From: Elusimicrobiota bacterium
GTDB lineage: Bacteria > Elusimicrobiota > Elusimicrobia > UBA1565 > UBA9628
Assembly (NCBI GenBank): GCA_023213235.1
Contig: CP096137.1
Location: 2,001,047 to 2,065,046, forward strand
DNA length: 64,000 nt
Direction: 5' to 3'
Part shown: piece by piece, positions 40,026 to 47,983 of the stretch
Layout of the letters: the number at the start of each line of letters is the position of its first letter
Position numbering within the stretch: the first letter of the stretch is position 1
Translations under genes and position numbers: made by a program
Notes under the pieces: model-generated
Told to the model about the DNA's origin: nothing
What the model saw: only the letters and a program-made list of their open reading frames with translations
The model's database searches: none

Positions 40026-41371
40026 ATGGACGCCCGTCGACGACTCGGACCTCCCGCCCTCGCCCTCGCGGCCGCCGCCGTCGGCGCGCGGCTGCTGCTG
40101 GGCCCCGAGCGCCTCGTCGGCGAGCTGCGTCCCGGCTCGCGCGGCGCGGACGCGCCGCCGCCCGCGCCCGCGCTCGCCTCGCCGATCGCCTGGGAGGCCG
40201 CCGCGGCTCCGGGTACGGGGCAGGCGGCCGCGCGAGGCGCCGCCGTCCCCGAGCCGGCGCGCGAGCCGTCCTGGCGCGACGCGCCCGCCGACTTCAGGGC
40301 GGTCTCCTACTCCGCCGCCGGCTCACGCCGCCCCGCGTCCGCCGCGCGCTCCGCGCCGCCGGCCGCGCGCAGCGCCGAGCTCGAGGCCGCGCCCTCGGCC
40401 GCCGAGCTATCGACGCATGAGGACCCGGCCCGCGCGAGCGCCCCGCCTCGCCGCGCGTCGCGGGACTCCTACCGGCGCCGCTTCTCCGGCTTCGCCCCGC
40501 GGGCCGCCGCGGCGGCCCGCGCCGTCCGCGTGCCGTTCGCGCTCGGCCCCGCCGAGCCCGGGGGCGACGTCGAGCCGGAAGAGGAGGCCCGCGCGCCCGT
40601 CGACCCTCGTACTTCGCCTTCGCCCGGCGGCTGGCGCCGCCTGCGCCGCGCGTTTCCGCTGTTCCGCGCGCCCCTCCGGCCCGCGGCCGCCGCGCGCGAG
40701 CGCGCGCGCCGCGTCGCGCGCGTGAAGCCGCCCTCGCTCTCCCGCCTCCTCGGCCTCGCCGCCCTGCGCCCGCCGCCGGCCGCCCTGCCCGTCCCCGACC
40801 TCTCCGGGCTCGACGCGAAGAAGCCGCTGTTCCTTCCCGGCGGCGCGCCCGTCCCGTCGCGCCTGCTCGACGCGCTCGCTCTCGAGAAGCTCGACCCCAA
40901 GCGCCACGGCTCCTCGCGGGACCGCAAGCGCTCCGCCCACTGGGACGCCGCGCGGCCGCTGTGGCACGACGGGCCCGCGCGCGGCTTGGCGCTCCTCTCC
41001 CAATGGCAATGGCTCTGGAAGGACGACGAGCGCTGGTGGGCGGCGCGCGAGCCCGGCGCGCCGCCGCTGCTGCGCTGGGGCTCGCTGTGGTGGGGAAACG
41101 CCGCGGCGTCTGGTTCGCCCAGCACGGCGGCGAGCCGTGGTCGTGGCGCCGCTTCTCCGAGTGGGACGCCGAAGGCCTCATCCGCCTGCGCGACGGCGTC
41201 CAGCTCGTCTACTCGGCCGACCTCTCCAAGGTCGCCGTCGTCGAGCCCGGGGCCGGCGCGGTCCTCTACGACGCGGAGACGGGCACCGAGCTCGGCCGCT
41301 GGACGGAGGACGAACTGCCGCGCCGCCGGCCGCGCCCGCCGTCGGCCCTGCGCCTGCCGCGCGGGATTTGA
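40026..41371 (+). CDS. Unknown exported or anchored protein, frameshifted
   Basis: About 448 residues, unrecognised. ATG 40026 gives an N-terminal hydrophobic segment (LGPPALALAAAAVGARLLLG), then a long Ala/Arg/Pro low-complexity region. A compact Trp-rich C-terminal part follows (LSQWQWLWKDDERWWAARE, then after a one-base repair near 41092, RRGVWFAQHGGEPWSWRRFSEWDAEGLIRL and VVEPGAGAVLYDAETGTELGRWTEDELP). The last segment resembles a beta-propeller-like repeat motif. Function unknown. Confidence 0.45.
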
Positions 41372-41384
41372 TATCCTCGTCCCG

Positions 41385-42272
41385 ATGAGCCGAATCGCCG
41401 CGGTACTGCTCGCCTGCGCCGCACTCGCCGCGCCCTCGCGCGCGCAGGACGCCTACGGCTCGCGCGGCCTCTTCCCGGTCTACGTCTCCGGCAACCAGTG
41501 GGTGATCTTCGACAAGCCCCGCCCCGGCGCCGACCCCAAGGAGCTCATGGCCGGCGCGCGCTACCTCATCATCGGCAGCGAGGGCGCCGACGTGTTCGTC
41601 GTCGGCCGCACCTCCGCCACCTACGGCGGCGCCTGCCGCGCCAAGAAGCCCACAAAGCTGCGCGCCGCCCTGCTCAAGGGCCCGCGCTCCTCCGTCGGCG
41701 ACCCCGTCCTCGCGATCAAGGTTCCGGACACCTTCGTCATGAAGGGCTCGCGCGCGAGCTACTCGGCGCTCGAGAACAAGGTCGACGAGCCGCTTTACCA
41801 GCTCATCGGCTCGACCGTCGCGGCCGCCGCGGCCGCGGAAGCGAAGGCCGGCGGCCTGCGCTTCCGCGCCGACGACGAGGGCGCCGCCGCCTTCCTCGCC
41901 GACCCGCGCCCCGACAAGGTCGCCTCGAAGATCGACTTCGCCGCGCGCCTGCCCGTCGCCGGCCTCAAGGCTCCCGTGGCGCTCGTCACCGACGGACAGA
42001 TCTCCTCGTCGCACCGCCGCTGCCTGCGCCTGGCCGACGGCGACCGCCTCGTCGGCCCGTGCGTCGAGATGCCCCACGACCTGATGAGCGAGACCGCCCA
42101 GCTGCGCTTCGTCTCCTACGACCCGAGCGGCAAGGGCAACCCGTTCCTGCTCGCCTACACCAAGGGCACGCCGCTGTGGGGCCACGAGCGCTGGGGCTTC
42201 GTCCTGCGCGCGACGGGGCCGCGCCTGTTCCTGCGCGACGCGATGGACCCGCGCTGCCGCGAAGGCTTCTAG
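41385..42272 (+). CDS. Secreted protein, unknown
   Basis: 295 residues, intact. Signal peptide MSRIAAVLLACAALAAPSRA with probable cleavage before QDAYG. The mature protein is mixed alpha/beta with SGNQWVIFDKPRPG, GARYLIIGSEGADVFVVG and two Cys pairs. I recognise no family. TATCCT lies 7 nt before the ATG. Stop overlaps the convergent PilZ gene in CTAG. Confidence 0.6.
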   Translation: MSRIAAVLLACAALAAPSRAQDAYGSRGLFPVYVSGNQWVIFDKPRPGADPKELMAGARYLIIGSEGADVFVVGRTSATYGGACRAKKPTKLRAALLKGPRSSVGDPVLAIKVPDTFVMKGSRASYSALENKVDEPLYQLIGSTVAAAAAAEAKAGGLRFRADDEGAAAFLADPRPDKVASKIDFAARLPVAGLKAPVALVTDGQISSSHRRCLRLADGDRLVGPCVEMPHDLMSETAQLRFVSYDPSGKGNPFLLAYTKGTPLWGHERWGFVLRATGPRLFLRDAMDPRCREGF

Positions 42273-42784
42273 CGCCTCTCGCGCCGGATCATCCCGAGGA
42301 ACGCCCACCCCATCACGACGAGCGCCACGATCTTCGGCGCAAGGGCCGCGAGCGTCTCGCGCGCGTGCACGCTGTTGAGAACCCGGTGCGTCGCCGTGAC
42401 GACGACGAGCACGAACAGCAGCTTGCTCGCCGAGCTCGAGATCCTCGCCCAGTCGACGCGGTCGGGGCTGAGCAGGTTCGCCAACCTCCTCTTGTCGCTC
42501 CACGTCATCTTCACGATCTCGACGCCGGCCCAGGTCGCCCACGTCTCGCGGTTGGCCCACACGACGCGCCCCAAGCCCTCGACCTTCCCGCCGCCGGGCA
42601 GATCGAGCGTGAACGCGAGCTGCGCCTGCTCGGCGAGCTCGACCTGGGTCTCCACCTTGAACCCCTTCGTCGAGACGTCGTGGGCCGTCGCGTGATCGTC
42701 GATCACCTTGGCGTCCTTGACCGTGCGCAGGACCGCCGGCAGGTCGGTGATGAAGCGGGCGCTTTCGCGCTTCTCCGCGCTCAC
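42269..42784 (-). CDS. PilZ-domain protein with two membrane helices
   Basis: 171 residues, GTG 42784 overlapping the upstream stop (GTGA). The N-terminal RESARF followed by DVSTKGFKVET and WANRETWATWAGVEIVKM gives the PilZ c-di-GMP-binding pattern (here R-x3-R-like plus DxSxxG). Two hydrophobic helices (LLFVLVVVTATHRV, ALAPKIVALVVMGWAFLG) anchor it. Probably a c-di-GMP effector at the inner membrane. The first Arg motif is spaced slightly differently from the classical RxxxR, so binding needs testing. Confidence 0.65.
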   Translation of the reverse strand: MSAEKRESARFITDLPAVLRTVKDAKVIDDHATAHDVSTKGFKVETQVELAEQAQLAFTLDLPGGGKVEGLGRVVWANRETWATWAGVEIVKMTWSDKRRLANLLSPDRVDWARISSSASKLLFVLVVVTATHRVLNSVHARETLAALAPKIVALVVMGWAFLGMIRRERR

Positions 42785-43957
42785 GGGGCCCCCATGAAAG
42801 GCATCGTCGCCTCCTGCTTCGGCGGGGGCTTGGGCGGAGGGGGCCGAGGCGGATCTGCTGCAGAAACTCGCGGAACGCGGGCAGCGAGCGCTCGAACTCC
42901 TCCTTCGGCGCGCGCAGGCGCGCGGTGAACACGCCCCAGCCGTCCGGGATGAGCACGGTCTCGGTGACCTGGACCTTCGTCTCGCTGCCGACCAGCGTGC
43001 CCTCCGCGTACTCGTACTTCGTCGACTTCGCGGCCAGGCCCGTGCGCGTGGCCACGCGCACCTCGTAGACGGAGCCCTCGTCCTCGACGCTCGCCGACGC
43101 CGAGCGCCTCAGCTCCGCGACCGCCGCCTCCCAGCCCGCGAAGCCCTTGGCCGACGCGGTCGTGAAAAACACCACGACTCGCGCCTGGCCTCCCGGCTTG
43201 ATCCACGCCATACCCTCGGGCGCGCGGACGGGCTCGCCCCAGCCGAGCGTGTCCCTCCACGAGAGAACCGGCTCCTCCTTCAGCGGCAGCTCCTTCGAGC
43301 GCAGGCCCGCGGTCTTGGCCGGCTCGGCCGCCGACAGTTCGCGCAGCCGCGCGTCGGCGAGGCGCCGCCACGTCGTGCCGGACAGCGCGTCGCGCACGGC
43401 GATCAGGGCGCGCGTCTCCTGCTGGGGCCCCTTCTCGAAGAAGCGCAGGTCCGCGTCGCGCGGCAGCACCGGCCGCTTCAGGAACGGCGTCAGCCAGTGC
43501 CCGACGATGCGCGCCGCGCGCGCCATCGCGACGCCGAACTCGGGCCCCTTCGAGTCGAAGCCGAAATCCCCGAGATACGCCGCCGAGCCCGCCTTCAGCT
43601 CGACGGAGCGCGCGAACTCCTTGTCGAGCGGCGCCTCGACCCGGTAGCGCACGCCGCGCGCGGGGAACGTCGCGGTCCGCAGGACGTAGCGCCCCGGCGG
43701 CAGGTCGAAGAACACGACATAGCCCGCGACGGCCATGCCCGAGGCCGCGCGCTTGCCCGGCACCTGCGCGCCCATCGAATCGAGCTGCACGAGCGACGCC
43801 CAGTCCGCCCACTTCGTCGACTTCTTGAACAGCGCCCCGTGCGTCTCGACGCGCGCGATGAGCATCCCTTGGTCGAGGGACGCCGGATTGCCCGGGGGAC
43901 GTTCATCGTCGCGCAGCCTGCCAGGGTGACGGCCCCGGCGGCGAGCAGGCGTTTCAT
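42781..43957 (-). CDS. Lipoprotein, unknown, frameshifted
   Basis: About 391 residues. ATG 43957: MKRLLAAGAVTLAGC is a lipoprotein signal with lipobox LAGC. One C is missing at 43899-43903 (then PPGNPASLDQGMLIARVE) and one near 42843. The mature chain starts with a beta-sandwich-like domain (YVVFFDLPPGRYVLRTATFPARGV) and continues with an alpha/beta part (WIKPGGQARVVVFFTTASAKGFAGWEAAV). Similar GRY-type strands occur in other uncharacterised lipoproteins here. TACACT 7 nt before the start. Confidence 0.55.
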
Positions 43958-43964
43958 GACGCCG

Positions 43965-43970
43965 AGTGTA
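43965..43970 (-). promoter_or_regulatory. -10 TACACT of the lipoprotein gene
   Basis: TACACT with upstream TGA ends 7 nt before ATG 43957; divergent from the nadE promoter. Confidence 0.5.
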
Positions 43971-43996
43971 TCAGCGGAAGCCCTCGGGCGCAATGG

Positions 43997-44002
43997 TATA
44001 AT
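43997..44002 (+). promoter_or_regulatory. -10 TATAAT (TGG-extended) of nadE
   Basis: TATAAT ends 6 nt before GTG 44009, no Shine-Dalgarno sequence. Confidence 0.6.
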
Positions 44003-44008
44003 CGGGCC

Positions 44009-45663
44009 GTGAAAATCGCGCTCGCGCAGGTCGACACCACCGTCGGCGACCTTCGCGGCAATTCGGAGAAGATCCTCTCCGCGCTCGACGAGGCCTGCCG
44101 CCGCGGCGCCGCCCTGGCCGTCTTCCCCGAGCAGACCTTGGGCGGCTACCCGGCCCTCGACCTCTGGGAAGAGCGCGGCTTCGCCGAGGCCAACGAGAAG
44201 GCCCTGAAGGCGCTCGCCAAGAAGGTCCGCGGCACCGCGGCGCTGGTCGGCTTCGTCTCGCGCAGCAAGGGCTCCGTCGGCAAGCCCGTGCGCAACTCGG
44301 CCGCCCTCCTTCACAACGGCAAGATCGTCGCTATTAGACACAAGACGCTCCTGCCCACCTACGACGTCTTCGACGAGGCCCGCTACTTCGAACCCGCGAC
44401 CGAGAACAAGCCGATCGTCTGGGGCGGCAGGAAGCTCGGCGTCACCATCTGCGAGGACGCCTGGGCCAAGGACCCGTCCTCCTCGCGCCGCCTCTACACC
44501 TCGGACCCCGTCGCCGCGCAGGCGAAGGCGGGCGCGGACATCCTGTTGAACTTGTCGGCGTCGCCGTTTCTGCGCGGCAAGACCGCGACGCGCCGCAAGC
44601 TCATCGCCGACCACGCCAAGCGCCTGAAGAAGCCGCTCTTCTACTGCAACGCCGTCGGCGGCAACGACGAGATCGTCTTCGACGGCGGCTCCCTGGCCTA
44701 CGACGCGAAGGGGAAACTGCGCGCGCGCGCCGCCTTCGCCGCCCAGGACCTGCTCGTCATCGACTCCGACACGTGGGAGGGGGCGTCGCTGGCGCCCGAG
44801 CCCTCCGACGTCGGCCAGATCGGCGAAATCCTCACGCTCGGCATCAAGGACTTCGCCGCGAAGTGCGGCCTGCAGACCGCCTTCCTCGGCCTCTCCGGCG
44901 GCATCGACTCCGCCGTCGTCGCGGCGCTCGCCGTCCGCGCGCTGGGGCCGCACCGCGTCGTGGGCGTCAGCATGCCGTCGTCCTATTCTTCAGAGGGCAG
45001 CAAGTCCGACGCCGCCGCGCTCGCGAAGAACTTGGGCATCGAACTGCGCACGGCGCCGATCGCCGGCGTCTATGAAGCACTTGTCGCCACGTTAGGCGAC
45101 AAATGGGGAAGGGCTCGCCGGACCTGGCCGAGCAGAACCTGCAGGCGCGCGCGCGCGGCGTGATCCTCATGGGTCTCGCCAACAAGTCGCACCGCGGCTT
45201 CGTGCTCACGACGGGCAATAAGAGCGAGCTCGCCGTCGGCTACTGCACCTTGTACGGCGACATGTGCGGCGCGCTGGCGCCCTTGGCCGACGCGCCCAAG
45301 CGCCTCGTCTACGATCTCGCCGCCTGGCTCAATTCCGACCGCGAGGTGATTCCGTCCGCCTCCATCACCAAGGCGCCGTCGGCCGAGTTGAAGCCCGACC
45401 AGAAAGACCAGGACGACCTGCCGCCGTACGATCAGGTCGACGACGCTCTCGAGGCCTGGGTGCAGTCGCGGCTCGAGCCGGGGCGCGTCGCGCGCGCCGT
45501 CGGCGACCGCGCGACGGCCGAGACCTTGCTCGACCGCATGGACTGGAGCGAGTTCAAGCGCCGCCAGGCGCCGCCCTCCATCAAGATCAGCTCGAAGGCT
45601 TTCGGCGTGGGGCGGAGAATGCCCGTCGCGAAGGCCGGCTGGCGCGTCCGCGCCGGTTTATAA
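44009..45663 (+). CDS. nadE: Glutamine-dependent NAD+ synthetase, frameshifted
   Basis: About 552 residues. N-terminal nitrilase-type glutaminase domain (Glu in [15 protein letters not shown], Lys in [14 protein letters not shown], Cys in VTICEDAWA) feeds ammonia to the C-terminal synthetase with the P-loop [17 protein letters not shown]. One base is missing near 45107, after GDKWG; the frame resumes as [26 protein letters not shown] and [19 protein letters not shown]. It converts deamido-NAD to NAD+. Preceded by a leaderless-type TATAAT, followed by a low-GC island. Confidence 0.93.
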
Positions 45664-45847
45664 CGCCTGCTCTTAAACCGAGTTAAGCTGACAAGCCGTC
45701 GTGTTTCGCGGTTTTAATATCCATCCACAACCCTGGATAATTCCTGGAATTCGCTCAATAATCCGGGATGGCTCCGGCACCCCGCCGAATTAAGCCGGTC
45801 AGCCTAATCACAAGTTAGCGTGCTGCGAGTTTTTCGGAGAACAAAGT
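45664..45847. other. Low-GC intergenic region with inverted repeats upstream of the orphan gene
   Basis: 184 bp without a gene, clearly richer in A/T than the flanks. An imperfect inverted repeat (around 45683-45692 and 45797-45807) and a GTTAGCG core at 45814-45820 are visible. It could be an upstream recombination site (attI or a degenerate attC); that part is weak. Confidence 0.4.
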
Positions 45848-46214
45848 ATGGCCATAAACTTCATCATAGATATCTGGCCGGGTACGGATTTGGCGAAAGC
45901 ATTAGAGCGCGTGAAGCAAGAGGCGGCAAAGTCTAAGCACAAGTTAGTTATTTCCGGAAGTACCACTTCGGGGTCCGTCAGCGGGGACATAGAGGGGTCG
46001 TACAATGTGAATGGGAAGCAGATCAATTTCACAATCACGAAAGCACCAGCATTCGCCACCGCGGATATGATCAAGGATGAACTGAAACGGTTTTTCTAAT
46101 GCCCATTGGGACACAAAACATCGTGAGCACCAGTCTACACGCTAACCATTCGCTTGTGCCGACGGCGGCCTCGTTTGGATGGACAGCTGTAGCCGCCGCG
46201 GCACAGCGTCTGCG
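45815..46214 (+). mobile_element. Candidate integron gene cassette
   Basis: A single small ORF (45848-46099) is followed by an attC-like site (46138-46219). The left boundary, G followed by TTAGCGTG at 45814-45822, is exactly complementary to CACGCTAAC at the start of the attC-like site. That is expected because both halves come from the same site in the circular cassette. Lower GC than the neighbours supports acquisition. No integrase gene is in the window, so this would be an isolated cassette (a CALIN-type remnant). Confidence 0.5.
45848..46099 (+). CDS. Orphan 83-residue protein in a low-GC island
   Basis: MAINFIIDIWPGTDLAKALERVKQEA opens an amphipathic helix. Beta strands rich in Gly/Ser (KLVISGSTTSGSVSGDIEGSYNVNGKQINFTITK) and a final helix MIKDELKRFF follow. 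This alpha-beta-alpha layout resembles small polyhydroxyalkanoate-system-like proteins, but I cannot assign it. ATG is preceded by CGGAGA at a proper Shine-Dalgarno distance, unlike most lead genes here. Codon use is more AT-rich than neighbours. Candidate cassette cargo. Confidence 0.65.
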   Translation: MAINFIIDIWPGTDLAKALERVKQEAAKSKHKLVISGSTTSGSVSGDIEGSYNVNGKQINFTITKAPAFATADMIKDELKRFF

Positions 46215-46219
46215 TTAAC
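46138..46219 (+). other. attC-like recombination site
   Basis: Inverse core CGCTAAC at 46140-46146. Left arm 46151-46169 pairs with right arm 46192-46208 in a long imperfect stem that leaves two bases on the left arm unpaired (T at 46154 and A at 46162), like the extrahelical bases of attC sites. The loop is 22 nt. The site ends in GCGTTAAC (cleavage would be G/TT at 46214/46215). About 80 nt total, within the known range. The core deviates from RYYYAAC at its first two bases. Confidence 0.5.
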
Positions 46220-46237
46220 ACTGTAGCCGGCTACAGT
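46220..46237. repeat. 18-bp perfect palindrome at the hicA stop
   Basis: ACTGTAGCCGGCTACAGT spans the hicA TAG. It could act in transcription termination or as a protein site, but there is no T run after it on the minus strand. Confidence 0.5.
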
Positions 46238-46452
46238 AAATCCAGGAAATCCGCCGCGCTCAGCCCGGCATCCTTCACGATTCTCCTCAGCGTGCCGGAC
46301 TTCAAGTCGCCCGGATGGACCGGCACGGTGACGGGATTCGGATGTCCCGGCTTGTAGAGGATCGCGTGGGACCCCGTCTGGCGCTCGACCACGAAGCCCG
46401 CCCGCCGCAACGCCGCGAGGACCTCGCGGGCGCGGCACGGCGGCAGTTTCAG
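46231..46452 (-). CDS. hicA: HicA-type mRNA interferase toxin, probable CTG start
   Basis: 73 residues: KLPPCRAREVLAALRRAGFVVERQTGSHAILYKPG, then VTVPVHPGDLKSGTLRRIVKDAGLSAADFLDLL. The catalytic His of GSH and the double-stranded-RNA-binding-like fold are clear. No ATG, GTG or TTG exists at the right place. A CTG at 46450-46452 overlaps the hicB TGA (CTGA), parallel to the ATGA/GTGA overlaps elsewhere; a base error (GTG to CTG) is the alternative. It cleaves mRNA when free of HicB. Confidence 0.8.
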   Translation of the reverse strand: MKLPPCRAREVLAALRRAGFVVERQTGSHAILYKPGHPNPVTVPVHPGDLKSGTLRRIVKDAGLSAADFLDLL

Positions 46453-46661
46453 ACTTGGAGAGAGAACACCTTGCCTTCCTTCGCCTTGGCCATGCTCAGC
46501 GAGCGTTTGTTGGCGACGGACAGGTAGCCCTGAAGCGCGTCGAGGAGCTTCTTCTTGGCTGCGGCGACGGTATCGCCCTCTGAGACACAGCCGGGAAGAG
46601 CCGGGATGTAGGCGGTATACCCGCCCTCCGGCTGAGGCTCCAAGATCGCGTTGATCTTCAT
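46449..46661 (-). CDS. hicB: HicB-type antitoxin
   Basis: 70 residues from ATG 46661: MKINAILEPQPEGGYTAYIPALPGCVSEGDTVAAAKKKLLDALQGYL is the degraded RNase H-like HicB fold that binds HicA. The C-terminus ends KAKEGKVFSLQV with no separate DNA-binding domain, as in the short HicB class. Here hicB precedes hicA, the reverse of the commonest order. TACACT ends 6 nt before the ATG, and the 6-nt spacer contains GGAGG-like GGAGGC. Confidence 0.85.
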   Translation of the reverse strand: MKINAILEPQPEGGYTAYIPALPGCVSEGDTVAAAKKKLLDALQGYLSVANKRSLSMAKAKEGKVFSLQV

Positions 46662-46667
46662 GCCTCC

Positions 46668-46673
46668 AGTGTA
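46668..46673 (-). promoter_or_regulatory. -10 TACACT of hicBA
   Basis: TACACT ends 6 nt before ATG 46661. Confidence 0.5.
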
Positions 46674-46773
46674 ACAGCGCCGACGGCTCGATTCAAGGCT
46701 CATGATTCTCTCTCTACTATTCATACGATTGAGGGGACGAAAAGTTCCACTGGCGCTCATCCCAAATCGGACT

Positions 46774-46779
46774 TACACT
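46774..46779 (+). promoter_or_regulatory. -10 TACACT of the HEAT-like gene
   Basis: TACACT ends 6 nt before ATG 46786, again with no Shine-Dalgarno sequence. Confidence 0.5.
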
Positions 46780-46785
46780 CCGCGC

Positions 46786-47530
46786 ATGACCCCTGAAAGC
46801 GCCGCCCTGCTCGCCTGCCTCCTCACCGGCTTGTCGCAGACGGAGAAGTGCCACGCCGACCTCGTCGCCTCGAGTCCCTCGACGATGAAGGAGGTCAAGA
46901 CGGGCCTCGTCGCCGCGCTGCGCGCTGACCCGGGCGACCGGACGCGCGACGAGGGCAACGCCCTGGCCTTGGGTCCCCGAGCACCGCATCATGGCCCGAA
47001 TCAGGGAGAGGGCCTGCCGGGGAGACGAAGAAGCGCGGCTATCCCAAGGGTTACGACGAACAGCGCAAGGCCGAGGCGGCGGCCCGGGAGCTCGGACGCC
47101 TCGGCGACTGGAAGGCCCTGCTCGCGCTCGGCAGCACGACGGCCGCGGAGGGGCTCGCGGAGCTCGAGAATCCGCCGCGTCCGGTGCTCGACGCGCTCAT
47201 GTCGTGGAGCCGCGGTCCCCGAGAGGTCAAAGGACGCGTCAATCGCCGGCGCATGGCGGCCGTCGACGCCCTGAAAAATACGGGCCGAAAGCCGCCCCGG
47301 TCCTACCCGAGCTGATCAAGCGGCTCGACTCGGACGACAAGCGCTACGACGCGCTCATCGTCATCGAGAAGATGGGCCCCGCCGCCGCGCCCGCCGTCCC
47401 GCGCCTGGGAGAACTTCTCAAGGACAAGGGCTGGCACGACGGGGCGTACTCGGCGCTGCGAGCGATCGGCACGGTGGAGGCTCAACGCCTCGCCGACGAC
47501 AGTCCGCCGTGGGTCGTCGCGCCCCGCTGA
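46786..47530 (+). pseudogene. HEAT-repeat-like protein, several frameshifts
   Basis: ATG 46786: MTPESAALLACLLTGLSQTEKCHADLVAS. Three reading frames are needed in turn (changes near 46965, 47020 and 47278). The middle frame gives KKRGYPKGYDEQRKAEAAARELGRLGDWKALLALG. The last frame gives HEAT/Armadillo-type helices (GPKAAPVLPELIKRLDSDDKRYDALIVIEKMGPAAAPAVPRLGELLKDKG). About 247 residues if repaired. It could be one more error-damaged gene or a decayed one; the shifts are denser than elsewhere. Function unknown. Confidence 0.5.
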
Positions 47531-47535
47531 GTCCG

Positions 47536-47565
47536 CGCGAAGGTGTGTCCGGACACACCTTCGCG
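47536..47565 (+). terminator. 30-bp perfect palindrome with downstream T run
   Basis: The two 15-nt arms meet at TCC/GGA, so the RNA folds into a very stable hairpin whose apex must open. It is followed by GGCCGTTTTATTT on the + strand, ending the HEAT-like gene 5 bp upstream; the convergent lipoprotein ends at 47573. Confidence 0.7.
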
Positions 47566-47572
47566 GGCCGTT

Positions 47573-47983
47573 TTATTTCTGGACGCGGAAGAGCTCGCCG
47601 TCGAAGGCGAGGTTGATGTCGGCGCGCGCCAGCGGCTTGCCGGACTTCGCGTTCTCGGTGATCACGGCCAGGCGCACGGGGCCCGCGCGACCGGTCGGGA
47701 TCGCGGCGTCGTAGCTCCAGTACACCTTGCCGGTGAGCGTGACGAACTCCGGTCCGTGGATGAGGACCTCGTGCGTGCTCTCGTCCCAGGTGACGAAGTA
47801 GCCCTCGGTCGCGGTGTAGCGGTAGCGGGGAGTCACGCCGGAGGGCGGCTCGGAGACGGGCGTGAGCCCGAGGCCCGGCGTCGAGGACATCGCCGCCGAG
47901 TAGGCGGCGGGGAAGAGGTCGACGCGCATCTTCGTCGGCCCGCCGCAGGCGGCGAGCAGGGCGGCGACGACGAGGACTCTCAC
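47573..47983 (-). CDS. Small lipoprotein, unknown
   Basis: 136 residues from GTG 47983, overlapping the glyS stop (GTGA). Lipobox LLAAC near residue 13. The mature protein is beta-rich (YRYTATEGYFVTWDESTHEVLIHGPEFVTLTGKVYWSYDAAI). No family assigned. Last gene of the acs-recO-glyQS operon region. Confidence 0.65.
   Translation of the reverse strand: MRVLVVAALLAACGGPTKMRVDLFPAAYSAAMSSTPGLGLTPVSEPPSGVTPRYRYTATEGYFVTWDESTHEVLIHGPEFVTLTGKVYWSYDAAIPTGRAGPVRLAVITENAKSGKPLARADINLAFDGELFRVQK

Noticed and set aside
45683..45820. Complete upstream attC or attI site
   Set aside because: An imperfect inverted repeat is visible, but the left core does not fit and the spacing is uneven; kept only as a remark on the intergenic region.
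45938..45947. Second copy of CACAAGTTAG inside the orphan gene as a direct repeat of the cassette boundary
   Set aside because: A 10-nt match in an AT-richer stretch can arise by chance and shows no paired partner.
46668..46800. attC site for a second cassette carrying hicBA
   Set aside because: The core-like CAGTGTAAC is suggestive, but no paired arms or GTTRRRY end can be drawn, so it is not listed as a feature.
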